DNA from: Streptomyces beigongshangae | GTDB taxonomy: Bacteria > Actinomycetota > Actinomycetes > Streptomycetales > Streptomycetaceae | Assembly: GCF_019710745.1 (NCBI RefSeq) | Contig: NZ_JAHKJW010000016.1 | Span: 92,190 to 156,189 of the forward strand | Direction of reading: 5' to 3' | DNA: 64,000 nucleotides | Shown: positions 7,901-14,697 of the stretch, piece after piece | Layout: every line of letters starts with the position of its first letter | Numbering within the stretch: position 1 is the stretch's first letter | The notes under the pieces: generated by a model | Databases searched by the model: none | What the model was told of the DNA's origin: nothing | The model's input: the letters and a program-made list of their open reading frames with translations, nothing else | Position numbers and translations under genes: made by a program

Positions 7901-8248
7901 CTACTCGGCAGGCAGGGTCTCTTCCATCGCCTTTGCGGCGGCGGTCGGGGTGTAGCCCTCCGGGACGCCCTCGACCAGGATGATGTCGCCCTCGATGTGC
8001 CGTGAGCGCAGCGGCGCGATCTCCTGGTAGCCGGGGGAGTCCCACCAGGCCCGCGCCTCGGTGATGCCGGGGAAGCCGATCATCACGACGTGCCCGGGCC
8101 AGTCGCCCTCCTTCACCTCGTGCTGCGTGGCGTGCACGAGGAAGCGTCCGCCGTACGGCTCGAAGGTGGCGGGGATGCGCTCCATGTACTCGACGATCTC
8201 CGGGTGCGGGGCGGCCTCTTGCAGGTGGGCTATGACGTAGGCGGGCAT
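7901..8248 (-). CDS. DUF1330 family protein
   Basis: 115 residues forming one dimeric alpha/beta barrel domain of the DUF1330 type. It begins MPAYVIAHLQEAAPHPEIVEYM; GGRFLVHATQHEVKEGDWPG and the family-typical WWDSPGYQEIAPLRSRHIEGD follow. Members are small cytoplasmic proteins of unknown role. No transmembrane or signal segment is present. It is probably transcribed alone, and the short AGTC repeats at 8260-8280 lie just upstream of the start. Confidence 0.88.
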   Translation of the reverse strand: MPAYVIAHLQEAAPHPEIVEYMERIPATFEPYGGRFLVHATQHEVKEGDWPGHVVMIGFPGITEARAWWDSPGYQEIAPLRSRHIEGDIILVEGVPEGYTPTAAAKAMEETLPAE

Positions 8249-8567
8249 GGTGTCCTTCCGGTCAGTCAGTCAGTCGGTCGGGTTCCGTATGCCGGGAGCG
8301 TGGCATGCCGGCGCACCGGGGTCGATGACCTGACAGGTGAGCGGACCATCCCGGCCGCACTGCGGACCGGCGATTCCAAGTGCTCGCGCAGGTGGAGATA
8401 GGAGAGCGGGCTGTCGCAGCACGGCTGAAATTGGTCTCATCGGCTTCGGTGGGCCGACTCAAGGACCACACCAGCTTCTTGTAGGATCCCCTATACACAA
8501 ATGGCCGTGAGGCACGCGCTCCGCGAAGAGACAAGCGTGCCGCACGGCTGACCGAGGGGAGCTCAAG
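8249..8567. other. Upstream region of DUF1330 gene and of the small gene at 8568
   Basis: Holds a (CAGT)n run near 8262-8275, AT-richer bases around 8480-8500 (TAGGATCCCCTATACA) that could contain a plus-strand -10 element, and the inverted repeat GGCACGC/GCGTGCC (8511-8541). No gene is supported. Confidence 0.45.
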
Positions 8568-8789
8568 TTGAGACCCAACCCCACCCGGACAAGCAGCATT
8601 GTCCGCCACAGCGCGTCACGAATTCAAGATTCGCCACACACCGAGGGGACCAACGAGCGAAACTGTACACCATGTCCGGGCACGCGAGCTCGATGGCAGC
8701 CTGACCGGATCACGAGCAGTGCGGCGCTGATCACCGCACTCGCCAGCCTCGTCACGGCGGCGCTGCCCCTGATCGTCAGGCTGCTGTAA
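8568..8789 (+). CDS. Possible small tail-anchored hypothetical protein
   Basis: A 73-codon frame opening with TTG 7 bases after GAGGGGA, a good ribosome-binding site. The N-terminal two thirds are polar. The C-terminus (SSAALITALASLVTAALPL plus VRLL) is a single hydrophobic segment that could anchor it in the membrane. I know no homologue. The AT-rich -10-like sequence upstream supports transcription, but the evidence is thin and the frame could be spurious. Confidence 0.35.
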   Translation: MRPNPTRTSSIVRHSASRIQDSPHTEGTNERNCTPCPGTRARWQPDRITSSAALITALASLVTAALPLIVRLL

Positions 8790-8999
8790 CCCCGCCCCGA
8801 CCGGTGACCTCGGGGATCTCGGGGACCTCGGGAACTTCGGCCGCACCGTGCGGCCACCTGTGAGCCGCCTCCGCACAGGACTCGGTGGAGGCCGCGTCAC
8901 CAAGGTGTCGCGGCCTCTGGACAGTCCGGGAACAGGGCTTTGTCTTCCGTGGAGCGCGGTGCGAGGCTCGGGGGACTCACGTATCCCCTGGGGGTTCTC

Positions 9000-9365
9000 A
9001 TGGCACTGTTCGGCAATGCCCACACTGTCGACCCGGCGAAGGCCCAGCACGACTACGCACGGCTGCTCGGGCACAGCGAGCAGGTGCACGCCGCCTTCCA
9101 GTTGATCCGCGACACCATCCTGTTCACCGACCGGCGTCTCATCCTGGTCGACAAGCAGGGCATCACCGGCAAGAAGACGGAGTACCACTCCGTCCCGTAC
9201 CGCAGCATCACGCACTTCTCCGTCGAGACCGCCGGGACCTTCGATCTCGACGCCGAGCTGAAGATCTGGATCTCCGGCACGCCCGCGCCCATCGAGAAGA
9301 CCTTCACCAAGGGCGTCGACATCTACGAGGTCCAGGCGATCCTCACCCAGTTCGTCGCCCGGTAG
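9000..9365 (+). CDS. PH domain-like protein (bPH family)
   Basis: A 121-residue soluble protein made of one bacterial pleckstrin-homology-like domain. It begins MALFGNAHTVDPAKAQHDYA; DTILFTDRRLILVDKQGITG and the strand pattern KKTEYHSVPYRSITHFSVET, ending in a C-terminal helix, are typical of the YvbH/DUF1696-like group. These proteins form ring-like oligomers in known structures, and their role is unclear. The ATG at 9000 follows GGGGG. The 3' end overlaps the convergent MFS gene by 23 bases. Confidence 0.88.
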   Translation: MALFGNAHTVDPAKAQHDYARLLGHSEQVHAAFQLIRDTILFTDRRLILVDKQGITGKKTEYHSVPYRSITHFSVETAGTFDLDAELKIWISGTPAPIEKTFTKGVDIYEVQAILTQFVAR

Positions 9366-10575
9366 GCCCGGTAGGCGCGGTGGGTCCGTCAGGCACGGCG
9401 GGTGCGGAGGGGCGGGGGGTCGTCGGTCTCAGGCCCCGTGCCAGGGCCAGTGTGACCGCCGTCGATGCCGCCGCCATGATCGTCGTCGCCGTCGCCGGTG
9501 ACGTGAGCTGGGCCGTCGCGCCCGCCAGTGCCGCGGCCAGTCCCTGCGTCGCCAGCATGCCGGACGAGTGCAGACCCAGCGCGTGGCCCGCCAGTTCGGG
9601 CGGGGTGAGGGCCATGAGGCGCTCCTGCTGGAGGAGGCTCGCGCCGAAGCCGACCGACGCCAGGGCCGCCAGGGCCGCCGCCAGGGGCGGGCCCGGGTGG
9701 AGGACGAAGAACAGGTACGGGGCCGCCAGCAGCAGGAGGAGCGGGACTCCGAGACGGGGGCGCAGGGCCGGGCCGGCGAAGCGGGCCACCGCCACGTCCC
9801 CGGTCAGCATGCCCAGCGCCGCACAGGCGAAGAGCAGGCCCGCGTGGTCGGGGGCGTAGGGGACGTAGAGGGACTCGCAGCCGACGACCAGGCCGTTGGG
9901 GAGCCAGAGCGCCAGATAGAGGTGACGGCGCGGGCCCGCGGCGAGGAGGGTCCTGTTCGTGCGCCATGTCGCGCGTACGGACGGGCGGCCCGCCGCTCTC
10001 GGCGGGCGGCGGGTCAGGCCGTACCGGGCGACCGCCGCGGCCGTCGCGTACAGGGCCGCCGCCGTCAGCAGGGTGCCGCGCGGCGACAGGAGCGCGATCA
10101 GTACGCCTCCGGTGGCGTACCCCGCGATCTGCGTGACGCCGTTCGCCATGTTGAAGACCGAACGGCCCACGATGTAGGCGTCCTTGGGGAGGATCTCGTT
10201 CAGCAGGCCCCAGCGGACGCCGCCGCCCAGGGAGGCCACCAGGCCGAGGACGAGGACCAGGGCGAAGAGCGTCCAGAGCGGGGCCGGGAGCGCCAGGAGC
10301 GCCGTCCCCGCCGCGAACACCAGGGCCGTGGCCGTCATCGTGGCGCGGGGCGGCAGGCGGTCGGCCGCCGACAGGAGCGTGGTCGCGCCCAGGACCTGGA
10401 CGAGCGACGGACCGAACATGCTCAGGGCCGACAGGAGGGGGGAGCCCGTGGCCCGGTAGACCAGGGTGCCGAGCGCGAGACCGCTCATCGTGTGGGCCGC
10501 CACCTGTGCGGAGGAGGCCAGGAAGAGGGGGGTGAACTCCGTTGTACGGAAGAGGGATCTGTACGTCGTGGGCAT
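9343..10575 (-). CDS. Major facilitator superfamily transporter
   Basis: 410 residues with about 12 hydrophobic helices. N-terminal MFS phrases are TTEFTPLFLASSAQVAAHT and LGTLVYRATGSPLLSAL, and a loop with GRSVFNMANGVTQIAGYATG follows. It is probably a drug or metabolite exporter; the substrate is not predictable. The ATG at 10575 starts right at the family N-terminus, and the gene is divergent from an ArsR-like regulator 108 bases away that likely controls it. The C-terminal tail is Pro/Thr-rich (PTAPTGPTGRRTG). Confidence 0.88.
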   Translation of the reverse strand: MPTTYRSLFRTTEFTPLFLASSAQVAAHTMSGLALGTLVYRATGSPLLSALSMFGPSLVQVLGATTLLSAADRLPPRATMTATALVFAAGTALLALPAPLWTLFALVLVLGLVASLGGGVRWGLLNEILPKDAYIVGRSVFNMANGVTQIAGYATGGVLIALLSPRGTLLTAAALYATAAAVARYGLTRRPPRAAGRPSVRATWRTNRTLLAAGPRRHLYLALWLPNGLVVGCESLYVPYAPDHAGLLFACAALGMLTGDVAVARFAGPALRPRLGVPLLLLLAAPYLFFVLHPGPPLAAALAALASVGFGASLLQQERLMALTPPELAGHALGLHSSGMLATQGLAAALAGATAQLTSPATATTIMAAASTAVTLALARGLRPTTPRPSAPAVPDGPTAPTGPTGRRTG

Positions 10576-10683
10576 GCTCCGGAGTCTCGGATCCGTGCCG
10601 GGGCGGGCGTTAGAGTTTCGCGTCCGTGCGAAACCGTCGCGACAGGGGGGCGGAGAAGGAAGGACGGGGAGGGGAGGGCGGAA

Positions 10684-11769
10684 GTGGGCTGGTGGCAGGT
10701 CAGTGCCGACACCCTCGCCGGCAGCCGCTTCGTGGTCTCGCCGATCGCCGAGACCTTCGCCTGTCTGAAGACCCTGCACGTCGGAACGGCCGCGCACCCC
10801 GGTGAACGGGCCTGGCTCGCCGCCCAGCTGCCGGGCTACGCACGGCGGCTGGTGGAGGATCCCGTCACCGCCGCGCTGGTACGGGCCGGACTCGGCCCCG
10901 AGTGGATCGCCGACTTCCTCACGCCCACCCCGCGCGGCGAGGGCGAGGAGGACTTCGCCACGGAGGTCGCGCGGGTGCGCGAGACCCCGCCCGACGCCGC
11001 CCGCGCCCACCTCGCCGTCGCCCTGCGCGGTCCGCTCCCCGCCGTCCTGCGGGACCGCGACGACCTTCCCGGGCGCGCCGCCGACCTGCTCACCCACGTC
11101 TGGACCGAGGCCGTACGCCCCGACTGGGCCCGTCGCCGCCGGGTGCTGGAGGCGGACGTCGTGGCCCGTACCGCCCGGCTGAGCCAGGAGGGCTGGGCCG
11201 CCGCGCTCGGTGCGATGCGGCCCGGCATGCGCTGGCTCGGCGGGAACCGGCTGCAGGTCAACCTGCACGAGTATCCGCCCCGCGAGATATCGGGCGCCCG
11301 GATCCTCTTCGTGCCGGTGACGCCGCGGCGGGGGTGGGTGTCGTGGGACGAGCCGGACCGGTACGCGGTGGTCTATCCGTGCTCGGGCGTGCTGGCGGAG
11401 GTGGGACCGCGGGCCGCGGCCCCGTCGGCCGTTCCCGAAAGTCTTGCCCGGCTGCTCGGTCGCGCGCGGGCCGGCGTGCTCGTCCTCCTCGGCTCCCCCA
11501 TGAGCACGAGCCAGTTGGTCGCCGTCACCGGGCAGGGGCTCGGTTCGGTCGGCCGCCATCTGAAGGTGCTGCTCGACGCCCGGCTGGTACGGCGGCGGCG
11601 GTCGGGGCGGTCGGTCCTCTACTACCGGACGGCCGCGGGCGAGGCCCTTGTCGAGGCGCAGGGTGGTCGCCGGGCACCAGCGGTCGTCACCCGTGCGGGT
11701 GGCCGTCCCCCGGCCGGCGGCCGTCCCCGTGTCGGCGGGCCGGAGTTAGCATCCGGTCATGACTACTGA
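10684..11769 (+). CDS. ArsR-like winged-helix regulator with N-terminal DUF5937-type domain
   Basis: 361 residues. The first 250 form the domain often placed before a helix-turn-helix in actinobacterial regulators (DUF5937 type, from memory), with SPIAETFACLKTLH near the start. Residues of about 265-330 form an ArsR-type winged helix (LLGSPMSTSQLVAVTGQGLG, SVGRHLKVLLDARLVRRRRS, SVLYYRTAAGEAL). The last 40 residues are a low-complexity GGRPP tail. The GTG at 10684 follows GGGAGGG. It is divergent from the MFS gene, and its end overlaps the peroxidase start by 11 bases, so it is translationally coupled to it. No classic metal-binding ArsR cysteines are seen. Confidence 0.85.
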   Translation: MGWWQVSADTLAGSRFVVSPIAETFACLKTLHVGTAAHPGERAWLAAQLPGYARRLVEDPVTAALVRAGLGPEWIADFLTPTPRGEGEEDFATEVARVRETPPDAARAHLAVALRGPLPAVLRDRDDLPGRAADLLTHVWTEAVRPDWARRRRVLEADVVARTARLSQEGWAAALGAMRPGMRWLGGNRLQVNLHEYPPREISGARILFVPVTPRRGWVSWDEPDRYAVVYPCSGVLAEVGPRAAAPSAVPESLARLLGRARAGVLVLLGSPMSTSQLVAVTGQGLGSVGRHLKVLLDARLVRRRRSGRSVLYYRTAAGEALVEAQGGRRAPAVVTRAGGRPPAGGRPRVGGPELASGHDY

Positions 11770-12292
11770 CAACACCGGCACCCCCGGCGCCTCCGGCACC
11801 CCCGGCGCCTCCGTTCTCGACGTCGACATCGATGCGCTGCAGGGCGGCTCCGCGGATCTCGGCCAGTACGCGGGCCGGGCCGTGCTCGTCGTCAACGTGG
11901 CGTCCAAGTGCGGGCTCACTCCCCAGTACGCCGGTCTGGAGCGGCTGCACGAGCGGTACGCGGCGCGCGGCTTCACCGTGCTCGGGGTGCCCTGCAACCA
12001 GTTCATGGGCCAGGAGCCCGGCTCGTCCGAGGAGATCGCGGAGTTCTGCTCGGCGACGTACGGCGTGACCTTCCCGATGACCGAGAAGGTCGATGTGAAC
12101 GGGGACGGACGGCACGCCCTGTACGAGCGGCTCACCGGCTTCGCGGACGGCGAGGGGCACAGCGGCGACATCCGCTGGAACTTCGAGAAGTTCCTGATCG
12201 GCCGGGACGGTGCGGTGGTCGCGCGCTTCTCGCCGCAGACCGAGCCGGATTCGGCCGAGGTGGTGTCGGCGATCGAGGCGCACCTCGGCTGA
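11759..12292 (+). CDS. Glutathione peroxidase-family thiol peroxidase
   Basis: 177 residues. The peroxidatic Cys51 is in NVASKCGLT, Gln85 in NQFMGQEPGS and Trp140-Asn141 in RWNFEKF, so the catalytic set is complete. Cys97 in EFCSATYG sits where resolving cysteines of the two-Cys, thioredoxin-dependent group lie, and Streptomyces makes mycothiol rather than glutathione, so thioredoxin is the probable reductant. The N-terminus carries an exact 18-bp duplication encoding GTPGAS twice, absent from the family core. It is cotranscribed with the regulator upstream, whose frame it overlaps. Confidence 0.93.
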   Translation: MTTDNTGTPGASGTPGASVLDVDIDALQGGSADLGQYAGRAVLVVNVASKCGLTPQYAGLERLHERYAARGFTVLGVPCNQFMGQEPGSSEEIAEFCSATYGVTFPMTEKVDVNGDGRHALYERLTGFADGEGHSGDIRWNFEKFLIGRDGAVVARFSPQTEPDSAEVVSAIEAHLG

Positions 12293-12496
12293 GTCCGCAC
12301 CGGCGGTCTGGCGGTTCGACGGGCCGACGGGCCGACGGGCCGACCACCCAATGGCCCGGTGGGCCCGATGACTCGGCGGCCGGTAGCCCGGTGAACGGCC
12401 GCCGGGTGGCCCGTCGCCCGCGAGCCCTGTGGCCGGCCGCCGGGTGGCCCAGCGGTCCGGTGGCCCCGGGCCCCGCGACCAGGCGGCCCCGGGCGC

Positions 12497-14455
12497 CTAC
12501 CCCCCGCTCCCCCGGGCCTCCTCGCGCAGTTCCTCGGGGCACCCGGTGCCCCGGGGCAGCTGGTAGGGCGCCGCCAGGCGGTACGTGCCGGGGCGCGGGG
12601 CCAGGAGTTCCGTCCACTCGTCGCCCTGGGCGTCCTTCTCCGTCACCATCAGGCAGCCGTTGACATTGTCGTACGTCTTCGGTTCCCCGTCCTCCCGCCG
12701 CTTGGACTCCTCGGTCTCCTGCGGCGGCTTCAGGCTCTTGCCCTCCGCGTCGACGAGGCCGAGCCACGGCGAGTACGGGATCCGGATCAGCACCCGGCCC
12801 GCCTGCTTCACCCGCAGCGTCATCCCGTTCTGCTCCGCGCGCTCGACGACGGCGGGCGGGTCGGCCATCGGCGTGGGGTCGGTGACCTCGAAGAGCTGCC
12901 AGTTGGCGTCGCCCCAGACCTGCTTCAGGTACGGCATCCCGCGCTGGACCAGTTCGCGCTCGCGCTCGCCCCCGTCGCCGTCGGGCTCGCCCTTGGGCAG
13001 GACGACGTAGTGGACGGCCCAGCGCTTGAGCCACTCGTGGTAGTTCGCGGAGTTGAGGGTGTCGTCGTAGAAGAGGGGGTTGCGCTCCATGTCCGCCTGG
13101 CGGTTCCAGCCGCGGGCGAGGTTGACGTACGGGGCGAGGGCCGACGCCTCCCGGTGGGAGCGGGCCGGTACGACCTCGACGCGGCCCTTCTCGGCGCCGG
13201 CCTCCTGGAGCTGGTTGACGAGGGGGGCCAGCTCGCGGGCCCAGGACGCCTCGGGGGTCGTGTGCACGACGTCGTCCACGGCCTTGAAGCCGATCCAGGC
13301 GTTCATTCCGGCGAAGGCCACGACGATCGCGTACCACTTGCGCGAACGCGGCACCGTCCAGGGCAGCGCGGCGATCAGCGCGACCCCCGCGAACAGCATC
13401 GGCAGACGGCTGATGTTGGAGCCGATCTGCGAGCTGATCAGCCAGACGAGGAGGACGGCCAGGCCGTACACCGCCGACGTGATCCGGACCGTCTTCCACT
13501 CCTTGGGGACCAGGAGGAAGACGAGCACCGCGTACGCGAAGGGCAGCACGACCGAGCCGAACAGCATCGGCTGCGTACCGGAGAAGGGGAACATCAGCGC
13601 CGAGACGCCCACCACGGCGGCGGGCGCGAGACCCAGCGCCCATGCGCCGGGGCGGCGTTTCTGCAGGAACAGCGCCACGGCGACGAAGCCGACGAAGAGA
13701 CCGGCCACCGGGGACGCGGCGGTCGCGGCCGCGGCCAGCGGGGCGGCGCACAGGGCCTTGGCCCAGCGCTTGTAGCGCCAGCGGTACGGCCAGCAGAAGA
13801 CCACGGCGGTCGCGCCGAGCGCGAAGACCATGCCGAGGCCGAAGGTCACCCGGCCCGAGGCGGCGTTGCACAGGAGCGCGAAGACACCGGCGAGGGCCGG
13901 CCACAAGGGGTTCCGTACGGCTCCCCTGCTGCGCATCAGCACCAGCGTGAGCAGCCCGGCGCTGATCGTCCCCGCGATCATCATCGTGGTCCGCACGCCG
14001 AGCACGGCCATCAGGTACGGGGACACCACGCTGTACGACACCGGGTGCATGCCGCCGTACCAGGCCAGGTTGTACGCCGAGCCCGGGTTCCGTCCCACGA
14101 ACTCGGCCCACGCGTCCTGCGCCGCGAGGTCGCCCCCGCTGTTCGCGAACGTGAAGAACCAGATGATGTGGAGCACGCCGGCGAGCGCCGTGGTGAGGAC
14201 CGCGGGGTGGCGGACGAAGCGGCGGAGGCGGGTGTCGCCGTCCCCGCCGGAGCCGATACCGGTGCCGGTGCCGGTGCTGGAACCGGTGCCCGTGTCGGTG
14301 CCGGCCGGTTGCGCGGGGCCGGGGGGCGTGGCCGGGTCGGAGGACCCCGCCGTGGGGCCCGGCCTGTCGTCGTACCGGGTACGCACCCGTATTCGCGGGC
14401 CGGCCTCTCGGTCCGGCTCGGCGTCGTCGGCGTGGGTCGGCTCCGCTGTCGCCAC
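12497..14455 (-). CDS. Large integral membrane protein, glycosyltransferase-like (GT-C) topology
   Basis: 652 residues. A disordered 100-residue N-terminus rich in Thr-Gly repeats precedes about 10-12 transmembrane helices between residues 110 and 420 and an extracytoplasmic domain of about 220 residues with two Cys near its end. The layout resembles GT-C polyprenyl-sugar-dependent transferases (YGGMHPVSYSVVSPY after the first helix), although databases often label such proteins MFS or hypothetical; the function is uncertain. The GTG at 14455 is chosen because AGGAG lies 7 bases upstream; the ATG at 14527 lacks a site. It lies downstream of the carboxypeptidase gene on the same strand but behind strong hairpins. 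Confidence 0.7.
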   Translation of the reverse strand: MATAEPTHADDAEPDREAGPRIRVRTRYDDRPGPTAGSSDPATPPGPAQPAGTDTGTGSSTGTGTGIGSGGDGDTRLRRFVRHPAVLTTALAGVLHIIWFFTFANSGGDLAAQDAWAEFVGRNPGSAYNLAWYGGMHPVSYSVVSPYLMAVLGVRTTMMIAGTISAGLLTLVLMRSRGAVRNPLWPALAGVFALLCNAASGRVTFGLGMVFALGATAVVFCWPYRWRYKRWAKALCAAPLAAAATAASPVAGLFVGFVAVALFLQKRRPGAWALGLAPAAVVGVSALMFPFSGTQPMLFGSVVLPFAYAVLVFLLVPKEWKTVRITSAVYGLAVLLVWLISSQIGSNISRLPMLFAGVALIAALPWTVPRSRKWYAIVVAFAGMNAWIGFKAVDDVVHTTPEASWARELAPLVNQLQEAGAEKGRVEVVPARSHREASALAPYVNLARGWNRQADMERNPLFYDDTLNSANYHEWLKRWAVHYVVLPKGEPDGDGGERERELVQRGMPYLKQVWGDANWQLFEVTDPTPMADPPAVVERAEQNGMTLRVKQAGRVLIRIPYSPWLGLVDAEGKSLKPPQETEESKRREDGEPKTYDNVNGCLMVTEKDAQGDEWTELLAPRPGTYRLAAPYQLPRGTGCPEELREEARGSGG

Positions 14456-14544
14456 GTGCTGGACTCCTGTGTCCCGTTGTTCCACTCTCGGTCTCGGCCG
14501 GGCCCCGCGGCGGGCGACCTGCGCCATCCCGGCGACGCTAGCAC

Positions 14545-14590
14545 GCACCCCGCCGGAGAGCTCCTGGGTGGTGCTCCGCCGGCGGGGTGC
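14545..14590. terminator. 12-bp inverted repeat hairpin upstream of the membrane protein gene
   Basis: GCACCCCGCCGG (14545-14556) pairs perfectly with CCGGCGGGGTGC (14579-14590) around a 22-base loop. It lies between the carboxypeptidase gene and the next minus-strand gene. It may be a second terminator or part of the leader of the gene starting at 14455. Confidence 0.5.
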
Positions 14591-14636
14591 GAGAGGGCGC
14601 GGTCGTCGCCCGGGGCGTACGCCCCCGTCGATCCGC

Positions 14637-14688
14637 CCGGGTGAGCCCGTCCGGATCAGTCGCCCCGGGCGGGCTCACCCGGGGCGAC
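14637..14688. terminator. Two overlapping, mutually exclusive hairpins after the carboxypeptidase gene
   Basis: CCGGGTGAGCCCG (14637-14649) can pair with CGGGCTCACCCGG (14670-14682). Alternatively, GTCGCCCCGGG (14659-14669) pairs with CCCGGGGCGAC (14678-14688). They share bases, so only one can form. Both lie just beyond the stop codon at 14698 and probably end that transcript. Confidence 0.65.
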
Positions 14689-14697
14689 CCACCCTGG

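Noticed and set aside
8262..8609. Minus-strand frame of 115 codons upstream of the DUF1330 gene
   Set aside because: No ribosome-binding site, no recognisable motif and random composition; it overlaps the probable promoter region.
9568..10683. In-frame upstream extension of the ArsR-like regulator
   Set aside because: It runs antisense through the MFS gene; the GTG at 10684 has its own ribosome-binding site.
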